Below are positions 45,901-58,106 of a stretch of 64,000 nt of DNA, piece by piece; position 1 is the first letter of the stretch, and every line of letters starts with the position of its first letter. Source of the stretch: Elymus sibiricus. Its lineage: Eukaryota > Streptophyta > Magnoliopsida > Poales > Poaceae. The position numbers and the translations under genes were made by a program. The notes below the pieces were generated by a model, which saw only the letters and a program-made list of their open reading frames with translations, made no database searches and was not told the DNA's origin. The stretch is taken from positions 245,240,166 to 245,304,165 of the forward strand of contig CM077666.1 in NCBI GenBank assembly GCA_039707655.1, read 5' to 3'.

Positions 45901-46286
45901 ATCCAACTGATTATTCACTACGTGTGCATTTGGTTCTAATAACAAAGTTGAACTGAAAGGCAAACTCTGTGCATCACAGATGGTAAAAATGGTGCTCGTA
46001 TTTTCCTTCATCAATAAACAAAACAAAGATAATTTCACCTTAAGCAGCTTGAAATATACATTGCACAGGCCTTGGTTCAGTACATTGATTGAAGTTCTTA
46101 ATTTTGGCAGTTCTCTCTCTACTTAAAACAAAACCAAAAGAAGAGGAGAGAAGGGAAGTGATTCTGGATCTCTATTTTCTTTACAACTGTTGCAGGTTGC
46201 TGACGCTTGAAACCAGATTAGTAGTGCCTGTTTGTAGTTTACACCTGGAGGGGCCTGGCATCAAGATTTGATCTGGGGCAAGGATA

Positions 46287-46461
46287 TCAACATAGCTCAT
46301 CCTCGGCTTGCAATTTTTGGAGCGCCTTTTTCGCATAAATAGTTATTGCAGCAGTGGAAACTGCAGCAACCGTAAAGCCAATTCCATTGTAGATGATCTG
46401 ATCCACTGACAAGAAAGACCCTTGGCTAGTTGCCGCAGCCAAGCTTTGAACGAGCTTCCCA
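46287..46461 (-). CDS. VTT gene exon 4
   Basis: Exon 4 completes the Ser codon at residue 230 and encodes the C-terminal hydrophobic segment and Tyr-Ala-Lys-Lys tail, ending Asp-Glu-Leu-Cys and TGA. The acceptor is AACAG. Confidence 0.9.
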
Positions 46462-49400
46462 CTGTTCACAACAAATATCGACAAAATTAATTTACCCATA
46501 CCACACAAAGATAATTAAACCAGGCATATATGTTTACATGTATAGAACAGGATACATAATTCTGAAACAGTTAGATATAATTCCTGCAAGACCATCTTAT
46601 TTTTTAACAACCAAGGACAGGAGCTCATGCAAGTGCATTATCACACTGTAAACCAAGAGCCCAGGTGGAAAATTTGGATTTGTAGCTCGGAGGGATGTGC
46701 TGCCTGAAACACTAGAACTAGATTGATCGCATAGAAGATTAGAAATGAAGAAAGGTGGCAACAAAATTTCTACCCTCCATGGCCAAAGTTGAACTCACAA
46801 AGCAGATGCTAGCAAAAGGTATAGGTGCGCATCATCATTCCAATTCCGTAAAATAGCAGATTGGGTGAGATACAATCAAGTTATTCGTGAACTTTTTGCA
46901 AATGGATTCAATAACCACACCAATACTGACTGACTACCTACAGAAGGCAAAATGTGGAAGAGGTACAAACCTATAAATTGCAAGGAGGGTTTCATGTATG
47001 GTTCCCGCCATTGAACCAGCTATATATGGACAATATTTGACATTTGTAGCCACGGAAGCGTAGTTAAAAACTATATATGGAAATGGAGAAATCCTAAGTA
47101 AAGCAACTGCCCTAAATTGATGGAACCAATCTCCTTCACCAGCAAGTCTAACAAAAGCTGCTTTCTTCGGCCATTTTTCCAACCATCTCTGCATGACAAC
47201 CATCAACCATTATTTCCAAAAAATATGAAGACACTAAGAACAGACTGGTTTCATGTACTATCTGGATAAAACATTAGCTGAAAAGATGGGACTGAGAGCC
47301 TCACGTGTATTCTGGAATGGAACGCAGATCCTATACAAAATGGTAATGACATGCCTATGCTCATCGCCGTTGTAATTATCAGAAAGCCATAACCGTATCC
47401 AAAGGTCATCCCCGCAATCCACATAAAGGGAGAAGAAGGTATCAAGACACTTGGGAATAAAGCGATTGCACCAAAACATATTAGAAGAATAACTGGTCGG
47501 CTGAAAGTTCTTGATTGCCAGTCAATAATCGGCACAACCACCTGTGAAGGACAGAAACATGCAAAACAATGTCAGCAACAAACCAAGATCATACTAGCAC
47601 AATATCTTAGAATCAAAAGCAGCTACAGAAACACATGCAAGTGTGCAAGCAGTCTGTTTAAGAGGGCAACAAGATAATTCACTGAAATTGGTACAGGTAG
47701 CATAACTATGAGATGCTAATCAGTCTACAATTGCATGAAAATTCATAATATTGAGGTTGATTCAGAAAAAGATCATCAATAGGCAGCTGAGCATCATCCT
47801 TATGATCATGAACTTCTTGGTGGGGGTGGGGGGCTTGCCCACATAATTTATTTCAGGTAACACCAGCGAGCAGGATCCAAATGCAAGCACAGTCCAAATG
47901 CAAGCACAGTTGTACTTTATGTGCTCTATCCTTGCGACATTTTATATTGTTCTGACCTAATCATATGAACTTTTGGAAGGGGTCAGCTGATTTAGTTAGA
48001 AACAATGGACAGAGTTGTAAACATTTCCTCCATGATGTTGACGACAACCAAAATTATGTCAGAAAATACTAAGACAAATCACCTTTTAAGAAGAAGCAAT
48101 TACACCACCCAACTTCAAACCAGGTATGAGAGTATAAGCAAGACCTACATCTGGTAGGAATCCTTCTCTCCTTTTTAAAGATTTTTTTCCTGATTTACGA
48201 GGGGACACACCTGTAATTCTGGGGATCTGATGGGGTACGATTTGTGTGTGCCTATTGCGTTCTCACCGCCTAACCGCTTGATATTTATCTGGTTTGGTTC
48301 TTCGATCCTCTCGCTTCTCTCCGCCCGTCCGGTGCTCTCTCTTAAACTCCCGTCAAATCCTAGCCGCTTCGCCTATGTACATTCCTATAAGAAGTTCCAT
48401 CGCTGCGCCACTTCCACCTGCACCACCGCCTACTTCTTACCCAATTAAGACAGTACCGCACGTCCCCACCGCTGCCATCGGCATCCTTGCACCGTGCTGC
48501 GATGGCCATCTTCAAGCCGCTGCCCCTGAGATCCAGCGCGTCGTCGTCCAGTCATATGTGTGCCCAAGCCCTGACACCCCCTTGGCTGCCAGGAAGTCTG
48601 TCCCTGGCCATGGCCACCATCACCCTCTTGCAAGGCAGCGCCACGAGCCACAACGTCGCCACAGTGCATGCCGAGCAAATGCTTGGGTCGTCCACCTCGG
48701 CGTTAGGGCGTGCGCACATGAATCACCTGTCGCGATGGATACTGAACTACAACCCCAGTGGCATGGCGTTGGCTGCGTTCCAGAAGTAGGGGTGCACTAG
48801 CAGCACACCGCTTCTGGCCGCGCATAGGCGCGGAAGCCCCTCGTCCGTGGCGGGGAGGGTAATGTTGTGTGTGATGTTCACGCGCATGCTGTCGCTGGCA
48901 AATAACACACAGGACGCGGTCGAGCCACGGCTCGGGGCCTGCAGGGCTTGATCTTGAGTGCTCAAGTGCCCCGCCAGTTGAGCTTCAGGTCCAACTCCAG
49001 GAAGTTTGATTCAGTAATCAGCTTCGGTTCCAAGTTTCAGTACCTTTAGAAATATTGTTTCGGTAATAATTTTACTTTGCCGAGATGGTACCTTTGGACA
49101 TAATTGTTACACAATTTATTCAATCCATGAAATCAGTTTTTAACAAATCTGTTTCATGTGATTCCTGGTGATGTTTTTCATAGATATAATAATGTTTGCA
49201 CTGTATGACCCTTTCCTTGTTTCAAGGTCAATTAATATCAAGTATACTGTATCTTTCTTAACATGGATTGTATTATTCTCCTACGCCCAGTACAGTTAGT
49301 GACATCTTTTTTTTAAGTGAAAGAAATGTTCTTTTCATTGTAGCTCATGTTGATTTTCATATATAACAGTACTATTACTGATTTATGTTTCCGTTTCATA

Positions 49401-52400
49401 TATAACATTAATGGAACAGTGGTGTGATTTTAATAATGTTTTCATATATAACATTAATATCAAGTAGACTATCTGTCCAGCTATATTTCTTTACATTACG
49501 ATGATGCTATTGTATCATCCACCCTTGTGTTATTTCCCCGTGCCCAGTACAATTAGGCACAATTTCTTGAAAATGAAGGAAGTATGTTTTTTTTTATTGT
49601 AGCTCATGTTGATGGTATATACAGTCAATTATTAGAGGTTGGAAACCAAATATTAATTATTTTGAAGATGTTTTTTCTTGCCATATTTCTCTGTAACAGG
49701 CTGTTTGATTTGAAGAACTTGCTTTTCTTAGGATATACTCCCTCCGTCCGAAAAAGCTTGTCCCAAGCTTGTCCCTCAAATGGATGTATCTAGCACTGCT
49801 TTTTCGGACGGAGGGAGTATATTATAATAAAGCGGTGACTTCTCCCTTAACAATAGAGGAGATGCATAACTTGCTTGATGTTTCACATATTTAAGAAGCA
49901 AAATTAGTTTCATGGTGTGAAAAATAGTTGAAGATGAGTTCTTTATAGTCCAGGTTGCCTCTTCTACTTCCATGTCTTGAAATTTTTTAAGCTAGAGCTT
50001 TAGGTACCACTTCAAGAAATATAGTCCAGTAGGACCACGGAGGTGCGTCCCGGTAGAGTGAAAAAATATCCTCTGCCTTATGCCCTATGCGTTAGTTATT
50101 TATATACGTACGAGGGATCTCTGATTCAGACCCTAGATTGCATAGATGCTGTTAGTATGATTCAGTCTCTTCAGCTTTTTTATGTCAACTAGGAAAGTCT
50201 GCAGTCATTTGAAAAGCTACTCTGATAACCATGTAGTATCTCATCATACTCTTCCTTCAAAGGGATAAATAGTGCCTTCCACAGTATATTCTCCTGGATA
50301 GTTCTGTCCTATTTCTAACATTGGAATATGGTAGATTGACCTCTGAATCAAATTAAGGTTTCTAGACCCTTTCGCAGAGTTACGCCATCATCCATCTGTA
50401 TGCTAAATATTCCGAGTGAAACCATTCAGTAATTGTTTTTATATATGTTGCCATGTTGCTACAAATTAGTAATTTGACGAAATCACACCACTGTTCCATT
50501 AGTTACTACCTAAGAGATTGTTGCTTTCTTTATTTTCTACCATCTGAACCTGACTAAGAGAAATAGTTATTTTCGAAGTTGGCCCTTTGCTGGAGTTTGA
50601 TAGCATGTTACATTAATCATTTACAATATTTGACTCATGGAGAGAATATGATCCTGTTATTCACCTGAATATCATTCCTACCAGCTGATTTTAGGACAAT
50701 GTATTCAATCATTATGGCTGATTTCCTTTCCCCTTAGCAGTTGCTTAAACAGAACAACTGAACAAGACTGACTTCATTTGATGCATTATATACATACATA
50801 CATACCTCTAAAACCAAGCATGTTGAGACTTTTTAAATATACACAAGAAAATGCATTGTGGGCATTGCGGCGTCTAGCTCAGAAAGTGTCATGGCGGCAA
50901 CTTTTGCCCAAGATAAACCAACAATAGTAGTCAAGGAACCATCCTTTGTCCTTATGCATGGAAGAAAAAGATCATCTAATCGGTAAAACCAAAACAAAGA
51001 GGATTCATCAACTATATAAGAAACTACATCGCTGCCTACGAGCAAGGCGAGGCGTGCCGCCGCACACGGCATGGCCAGTAAGACCCTATTTATGGCCTGT
51101 ATACGTGCCAACTACAAGCATGGTCTGGCAATAGTAACCACATCAATTAAGCCATAACCGAAACTGATCTAAGGAGATGTATCAATGTTACATTCCGCTA
51201 TCAATTGAGATCCTTGAACAGACTATAATAAAACAACCTCACAATCATGCAAAAATACAATGGCAGAATTAAATTAAGCATCTAATATATTCCTCCAGGA
51301 CACAGATAATACTAGCAAGTGGGTACAGGGAATAAACAGTATGGCATCTTGATTACCAAACATATCAGGATCCAATAGTCTTATGAGATTGTCCCTACCC
51401 GTCCACCATTTAGAGGAGGCACCTACACCCCCAGAGCATCAAGCTGACACCACATATTGGGTTACTAAATGAGCGAACATATTAAGGCATTGGCTTTTTT
51501 TTCGTATTGGCAGAACAATTTTCCAATATTGTTCATTCAACAGTGACATTCCCATTTGATCCAACCATCATTTAAATTGGTTTCCAGATGAAATCCATTA
51601 AATATCCATATTTAAACAACAAATCGACCAGCTAAAATACAAGCAACTACTGCGTTCATTTATGTAATGGTCAATATAAATTCGAAAATTATATACGGAA
51701 TCAATAACTCCCGAACGTGAGGATTTTAGCATCTCCTCCTAAACCCTCTCGTTACCGTCGCACGAATCTTGATGGTCTGCGCTTGCCACATCATCACCAG
51801 GGAGTCGTTCGGGAGGAAGCCAAAGTCACCCGAACCACTCCCTCGCTCTCCTCCTCCCATTCCCCCCACTCTCTTATCCACACTACACAGCACCGGATGC
51901 CAGCGTTGGGCAGGCGGGGATGGCGGGGACGGCGACGAAGGCCTCCGGCGGTCGGAGCAGCGGATGGTGGCGTTCTACCCTGCAGCCCATTCCCCGCCGC
52001 AGATCCTCCTCCCATCCCGCCGTAGCGCTGTAGTTCCCGCAACCCGCCGTTGTGCGGCACCACCGCACCACCCGGCGACGCGTTGCCGCACCACACTCCC
52101 GGCCCTGTGGTGCAGCCTGCTCCACCCCGGCGATGCGGCGCACTACACCCTGCGATGACGGGGACCTCGGCGGGAGGCGGAGTAACCTATGGAGGCCGCC
52201 ACGCGCGGCGGCGACAGCCGTGGTAGCCGAGCGGTGGTGGGGCGATGGGGAGTGACCTATGGCGGTTGAGCAGTGGTGGGCGGGCGAAGACGGGGAGGAC
52301 GCCACGGAGCCCGCCGCCGTCGCGCGATCTGATGTGAGGCTATGGGCGACTGAACAATGGGGGAGCTGCAAGGATTCGTCTGTCGAGGTGCGGGGCACAG

Positions 52401-55275
52401 GGGGACGGGGACACTGCACCTCGCTGCTCCGAGCGATTGAAGCGTCCGGCTTCCATGGCGACTGGAGCGTCCTGCTCGCGCTCCGGTGAGGTGAGCTACC
52501 TATCACTATCCCTCTCTCTGTTTTCTTATGAGAGATTGGTTTTGGTAGGGGAGAGGAACTTGGTTGCAGATTCTAAATTTGTATGAAAACCGTGGTCTAG
52601 TTCACATTTGTGGCTAGTTTACAATTTGTGGCAGAATGCGTATTGAGGATGCTACCCATGTTGCAAATTTTCTTGTATTGGCTCTTGCCATGGCAATTTT
52701 AAGTTGTATAAAATTGAAGCATCATTTTTTAGATGATAACTCATGGTTTTGGGCCATGGCAAATTTGGTTTTACTTGTAAAAAAATTTGTACAAACCATA
52801 ACCTAGTTCATACTTGTGGCAAAATGTGGATGAGATGATACCATTGCAAATTTTGTGTTTGCTGTTGCCATGGCAAATTGGGTTTGTATAAAGTTTAAGT
52901 AGCTTTTGTAGCTTCATTCTTTTCTGTAATTTTAATTAAGTAGCATTTGATCTACAATTTACTTTGTACAGATTTTAATTTAGCATTTTAGTTGATGCTT
53001 TTGTACAAATTTGCATTGACAACTTACTATGTGTTTTTGCCATGGAAACTAAAATATACTTTTGCCATGGCAACTTAATATGTGTTTTTGCCATGGGCAA
53101 ATTAAGATGTGTTGCCATGGCAAGTTTGGATTATTTTTTCACACGCCATTTAACAAATCATCTAAAGTTGCCATGGCAACTTTGGAGTATTTTTTCACAC
53201 GCCAACTAACAAATCATCTAAAGTTTGCCATGGCAACTTTTACTATGTTAGCCATACGAACAGCTTCAGATGTGTGCATTTGCCATGGCAACTTAAGATG
53301 TGTTGCCATGGCAAGTTTACATGTTTTCTCACGCGCCATTTAAAATCATCTAAAGTTGCCATGTTTACATGTTTTTTCACACGCCATTTAACAAATCATC
53401 TAAAGTTGCCATGGCAAGTTTGGAGTATTTTTTCACACGCCAACTAATAGATCATCTAAAGTTTGCCATGGCAACTTTTACTATGTTAGCCATACGAACA
53501 GCTTCAGATGTGTTGCACTTGCCATGGCAACTTAAGATGTGTTGCCATGGCAAGTTTACATGTTTTTCCCACGCGCCATTTAAAACGATGATTTTCTACC
53601 ATGGAAAATTAGCAATGTTCCCTATTTTTTACAACTTAAGTTGTTTTGCCATGGCAATTTTTTCTTTGGAGTATTTTTCACACGCCAACTAAGAAATCAT
53701 CTAAAGTTGCCATGGCAAGTTTGGATTATTTTTTCACACGCCAACTAACAAATCATCTAAAGTTTGCCATGGAAACTTTTACTACGTTAGCCGTACGACA
53801 ACTTCAAATGTGTTGCACTTGCCATGGCAACTTAAGATGTGTTGCCATGGCAAATTTAGATGTTTTCTCACAACACCATTTTAAAAGATGTTTTTTTTAC
53901 CCTTAATTGGCATGGCAAATTTAGCTGAATCGCATGGCAAGTTTTAACTTTTATTGCCATGGCATTTTTCTTACTCTTTTATTTGCCATGGCAATTTTAC
54001 AATTTTTTCCATGGCTAAATTACCTATATCGACATGGCAAATATTTAACTATTATTGCCATGGCAATTTTTTACTCTTTATTTGCCATGGAACTTCCACA
54101 TTATTTTGCCACGGCAAAATTACCAATATTGCCATGGCAAATTTAGTTAAATCGCCTTGGCAATTTTTTACTTTTATTGCCATGGCAATTTTTGATCTTT
54201 ATTTTTGCCATGGCAAATTTACATTTATTTCCATGGCTATATTACCTATATCGACATGGCAACATGTTAAGTTTCACTTTTATCTTTTTTTTTCAAGAGA
54301 TTTTTACTTACAATGCAAACTGCCATGACTTTTTTTCTTTTCGTGTCATTGCATAAACAAAGATGTTTTTGTCCATGAAAAAAATTGTTTTGTTAAAGAC
54401 GAATGGCATTTTTTGTTTTGCATCACTAGGAGTTTTCAGTTCTCATTTTTTTTCCATTCTAATGGCAATTTGTTTTCATAGCATGGCAAAATCTGGGCTT
54501 TCTTCACACCTCAAAATATGCCTTTTTTAGTCACGGTACAGACTGGGCCATAATGGGCTTTACGGGAGCACCAGCAGGCCTGTAAGGGAGCGATGCTGGG
54601 GGTTCGGGCTGGGGCTCCTCTCATCCCGAACCACTTCGTTCGATCGATACCCACCCCTGTAGCGAACGACTCGTTCGGGATGGGAATCTCCCAGACCGAA
54701 CGGTCGGTACATATCGGGGTCCATTATATATGCATAAAAAGGTACTTCCTCGGTTCCAAATTATAGCCTAACAAAACGTCTTATAATTTGGGACGGAGGT
54801 AGTAGTACATAGTTCAAGGATCAAGCAGGAAAATAAGAAATAACAACGAGAAATCGAGAATTAGTAGGAAACACAGAATAGATAGAATAGGCAAAAAATT
54901 GCAGCATAGATCGCGTTAAATGAAAAGACTACAGAAACAGCATGAGCAAAACATAAGACAGAAAGAAAGATCTAGCATCCGTGACGAAATTAGGTGGGAA
55001 AAAACGCGTTGCAAGGAAACCTGGACACGGAGAGGGCGCACCTTCTTGATGACGAGTGGGCCCAGGAAAACGACGGCGGCCGCGGCGGCGCCGGCGAGGA
55101 AGATCCCGAGTACGGCGACCTTCGCCCACCACCGGATCGCGCGGCATCGCAGCAGCCTTGGGCACTCCCCCTCCTCCTTTACCGCCTCCTTGATCGCGTC
55201 CACATCCTCTGGGATCCTCATGTACTCGCCGCGTCCGCATCCGGCACCGCCACTGGCGGCCCCCGACATTCCCAT
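46287..55275 (-). CDS. VTT-domain (SNARE-associated Golgi / DedA-like) membrane protein, four exons
   Basis: The coding exons are 55275-55042, 47541-47305, 47188-46971 and 46461-46287, all with GT-AG introns and compatible phases (234+237+218+175 = 864 bases, 287 residues plus stop). Residues about 50-76 form a hydrophobic segment. Residues about 95-225 form the VTT domain, with Leu-Pro-Ser-Ser-Pro/Gly-Met-Thr-Phe-Gly-Tyr-Gly, the Trp-Leu-Glu-Lys-Trp-Pro-Lys-Lys block, Gly-Glu-Gly-Asp-Trp-Phe-His-Gln-Phe and Ile-Ser-Pro-Phe-Pro-Tyr. A last hydrophobic segment precedes Tyr-Ala-Lys-Lys near the C-terminus. This matches the plant family including Arabidopsis At4g22850 in order and length. Relatives (TMEM41B, TVP38, DedA) act in lipid scrambling and membrane trafficking of ER and Golgi; the plant role is not firmly known. 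A conserved Pro-Glu is His-Glu here. No break is seen. Confidence 0.92.
46971..47188 (-). CDS. VTT gene exon 3
   Basis: Exon 3 encodes residues 158-229 and two bases of codon 230. The acceptor is ATGCAG and the donor GTTTGT. It holds the Gly-Glu-Gly-Asp-Trp-Phe-His and Ser-Pro-Phe-Pro-Tyr core. Confidence 0.9.
47305..47541 (-). CDS. VTT gene exon 2
   Basis: Exon 2 encodes residues 79-157 and begins Val-Val-Val-Pro-Ile after acceptor TTCACAG. It contains two hydrophobic stretches and Gly-Met-Thr-Phe-Gly-Tyr-Gly. The donor is GTGAGG at phase 0. Confidence 0.9.
48787..48912 (-). pseudogene. Carboxylesterase-like gene fragment in VTT intron 1
   Basis: The minus strand reads [11 protein letters not shown], about 20 residues, then [10 protein letters not shown]. 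This resembles the nucleophile-elbow region (normally Gly-Asp-Ser-Ala-Gly) and the following Val-His-Pro-Tyr-Phe-Trp of plant carboxylesterases (CXE). The elbow motif is damaged and no further domain is present, so this is a short captured or decayed piece. The GC-rich plus-strand ORFs at 48290-48790 next to it are not recognised. Confidence 0.45.
49738..49817. mobile_element. Stowaway MITE (80 bp) in VTT intron 1
   Basis: Terminal inverted repeats CTCCCTCCGTCCGAAAAAGC are flanked by TA on both sides (49736-49737 and 49818-49819), the Mariner/Stowaway target. The ends can pair along nearly the whole element. Confidence 0.93.
51720..52500. other. GC-rich block in VTT intron 1, no gene recognised
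   Basis: The block is rich in GGCGG and CCGCC with overlapping ORFs on both strands (the longest is minus 51883-52506, 207 codons, low complexity). It abuts the TTGCCATGGCAA array and may be part of the same transposon. Confidence 0.35.
52680..54500. repeat. Array of the palindrome TTGCCATGGCAA in VTT intron 1
   Basis: TTGCCATGGCAA or a close variant recurs every 20-60 bases over 1.8 kb of AT-rich sequence. Higher-order units of about 250-350 bp, sharing TTTTTTCACACGCCA and AAATCATCTAAAGTT, repeat from about 53110, 53355 and 53705. ORFs here (Cys/His/Met/Phe-rich) are products of the repeat. It is probably the interior of a DNA transposon; the ends are not identified. Confidence 0.85.
54745..54802. 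mobile_element. Degenerate Stowaway MITE (58 bp) in VTT intron 1
   Basis: CTTCCTCGGTTCCAAATTAT pairs with ATAATTTGGGACGGAGGTAG, with TA on both sides (54743-54744 and 54803-54804). It is shorter and more decayed than the MITE at 49738. Confidence 0.8.
55042..55275 (-). CDS. VTT gene exon 1
   Basis: Exon 1 encodes residues 1-78: an acidic N-terminus and the first membrane segment. The ATG is at 55275, with another Met codon at residue 3. The donor GTGCGC follows Lys-Lys at phase 0. Confidence 0.88.
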
Positions 55276-55752
55276 GGCCGGACGCGATCAAGCGAGCATG
55301 CCCAAGGGGACACACCCCCGGATTTATTGGGTGCCGAATTGGTCCGCGCAAAGCCAAATCTGGCTCGAGCTGGGCGGATTTCCGGGATGCTATGTGCGAT
55401 TGAGGAGCGCTAGGGTTTGGTTTCCGGGAGGGGGAGGAATTTATGAGGAGTAGGAGGGAGGCAACGGCATTGGAGCGGACTCGGTTATGGTGGGCACTGG
55501 AGGCAGGGGAGACCGGAATAATTGTGTGGGTATTTTGACAGCCTAAGAGCATCTACACCCGGGCCCGTGTGGACGTGTCCGAGCGCATCTGCGGACAAGG
55601 CCCCGTGGTCTCTCATTTTTTCCGCCACTGGTCGAGCTGAAATCTCATCCCTATTTTATTTTAGAGAGAAGGCACTTGCCTGGCCTTAAACTAGGGCCCT
55701 TACAAAGTTTTACACACGACCGCGAAGAACCAAAAACTTAGAAATGATAAAG
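55276..55752 (-). promoter_or_regulatory. Promoter and 5' UTR region of the VTT gene
   Basis: These 477 bases lie between the VTT start codon and the family H element. No clear TATA box is seen. Any promoter element further upstream is separated from the gene by the retrotransposon. Confidence 0.4.
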
Positions 55753-56681
55753 TGATGTGAAGCATCCTTCGATCATCCCCATGGATACTTCACCACCTTA
55801 ACAAGCGCCAAGTAGACCTATGACAAGGGCTCGCACACGTGCCATCGAGAACGAGGTGAACTCACTCCTTTATGACTTACACATAGATATGAATGTAACT
55901 TGGATGCTGCCTCACAAAAGAATGTTGTGCATCATTAGGAACGATGGAGTGGACCACCGAGAGGCTAAGGATAATCACCAAGGCCAAGAGGAACCACGCC
56001 AAGACCGCACGGAAGACGGAGGCCTGCAGCTGGAAGAAGAAGACCTGCCCAGGCGACCCCGTGCCCACGGGCCTGTTGGACCCCGTGCGCACGGGGTATC
56101 CAGAAAGTCTATGGATAGGCCGTGCGCACGGCCCCAATGACCCCGTGCGCACGGGCCCCCTCGCTGTAGCCGCTGCTACCCCGTGCGCACGGGCGTGTAC
56201 CGTGCACACGGGACCTACCCCGTGCGCACGGGCTACCCAGCGAGGTGGCTGACTTTTGCCTGTTTTGCCCTCTTTTCGTCCCCTACCTCCCATCTACTAT
56301 ATATTCCGTACCCAGGACATTTGTTAGGGTTAGCAAAGTGTATTGAGATATTCATAGAGGGCTTTGCTCATCTACCACTCCTCTTGGAGATCAAGACCTC
56401 CTAGAGAGAAGATCCCCTTGTGGATTCAAGACCCCTTCTAGGGAAGGATCCCCATCATAGGATCATCAAGACCTCATCTCCTTTGGAGTGGGAAGAACCT
56501 TATCTTTGTGCTATTTTCCTTTGATTGTCTATGTATGCTTGTGGATCTGTGTATGCTACTCTAGTGGATGTGTGATTTGGGTTTGTTTGAGTGATTTCTC
56601 TCTTGTGTTCTTGTGAGTTCATCCCTCTTACACTCCAAGTGTGAAAAGATCTTCACATAGGGTCTCTACCCTACAACATCA
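55753..56681 (+). repeat. 5' LTR of the family H element
   Basis: This 929-bp LTR starts TGATGTGAAGCATCC and ends CCCTACAACATCA. The CCCGTGCGCACGGG dyad array is at about 56056-56232 and TATA near 56298. Compared with the 3' LTR, most differences are C/T or G/A. Confidence 0.93.
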
Positions 56682-56695
56682 TGGTATCATGAGCC
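56682..56695 (+). other. Primer-binding site of the family H element
   Basis: TGGTATCATGAGCC is the initiator-Met tRNA site with one extra T compared with TGGTATCAGAGCC. It lies directly after the LTR. Confidence 0.75.
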
Positions 56696-58106
56696 ACGTT
56701 GATTCACACCTTGGAGTCCCTACCCCCCACTTTCTAGCCTGATTTTGCTTTGTTTTGTCCCAATTTCGAAAATCCCCACAAAAATAGCCATCCCAATTTT
56801 TTTTGCATTTGTTGGATCTTGTGAGATTTTGTTGTTTTGGTCCACGAATTTCTTGTTTGGCAACTGGATCTACCCTTTTTCCACCTTCCCCCATCTTCCC
56901 CACCACCACTTTCCCCGCAATTTTGCACTTTTGCCACGGATTTGGGGTTGTTTCATCCGCAGCCGCCGACCCCCGTGCGCACGGGCCCCGATCCCCCGTG
57001 CACACGGGCCCAACTTACCCCGTGTGCACGGGCTAATCAGGGAGTTGTTCCACTTCTTGTTTTAGTCCAGTTTTACCACACTTTTGAACCATTTTCGTCT
57101 CCCGCACTAACACCCGTGTTTCTTTGAGATTTTGACTTGCGGTTGCCGTGTCCTAAGGTGTTTCGGCTACTTAGGGGCGGTTCTACATCATCATCTCCGC
57201 AATTTCATCATCGTCCCGGACTCGACATCGACATTGTCCACTTCATCAGCATCCGTCCTTGCTTACAAACGAGCACCCCGACGGTAACATCGACGACATA
57301 TTCTACTTACCCTTGCTATTGCATTGATAGCCTTGAGCCATTTTGCGTCACTTACCCATCGAGACTAGCAAGTTGAGAATTGTCGGGCCACGTATTGTGC
57401 ACCATAGTGATATGCCTACTCCGCATAGCTACATTTAGTGTGCATTCATCTTGCTATCATCATCATGCCATAAGTCTCTCCCGTGCATATCTTACTTACT
57501 TGTCTTAGATATCGGCTCTAGCATCAAGCATTTTGGCATAGTCAAAAAAAAACAGAAAAAGCTTTTAAGCAAAAGAGAAGAAACAAAGAGCTTGTAAGCA
57601 ATAGCATTGAGCCTTTTTGCATAATAGATCATATAGGACATACATATCATACTTGGGATTGAAGACAAGCACGTTACTCTCTTAGGTTGGTGCACAAGCG
57701 TATCTAGCCCAATTGAGCAATCGAGCTAGTGTCTCTCTAGCATCCGTGCAACAAGAGCATTTTCCGTGGTTCCACATTTTGAGCTCATTCCTTGGTTGTG
57801 CGGATCCCATTTCATCTTCGTGTGTGTGTTTCCAAGTGTTCTCCTAGGGTGTTGATCTATTTGTCTTACTTGCAATTTGTGAATCTTCTCAACATTTTCG
57901 ATATCTTGACTAACACTTGCTTGAATTTTGTGCCACTCATCCTAACCAAGCTACTCCATAAGCCTTACTTTGTAGGTGTGAGAAACAAACCCGGTACCAA
58001 TTCTACTATTGTTGCATTACATTGAGTGATACTTGCTACATCCTCAATCATCGGAAAAGGTAAGTTTGGTATTGTTCTCTCATTTCCTACTCACCACCAC
58101 TTGACT
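56696..58106 (+). other. Leader of the family H element, with dyads at 56969-57033
   Basis: No gene is supported. Three dyads of the CCCGTGCGCACGGG type lie about 275 bp after the PBS, as in the leader of family N copy 4. Blocks such as CATTTTGCGTCACTT and ATCGAGACTAGC are shared with that leader (31890-31915). Confidence 0.75.

Noticed and set aside
50833..51111. 92-codon minus-strand ORF in VTT intron 1, considered as an extra exon
   Set aside because: Exon 1 joins exon 2 in phase and in agreement with the family, leaving no gap. The ORF has no VTT similarity.
51883..52506. 207-codon minus-strand ORF in VTT intron 1
   Set aside because: Low complexity, GC-rich, overlapping open frames on both strands, no domain.
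53062..54328. Series of Cys/His/Met/Phe-rich ORFs in the TTGCCATGGCAA array
   Set aside because: They are translations of the palindrome (Ala-Met-Ala, Cys-His-Gly) in an intron, with no independent coding evidence.
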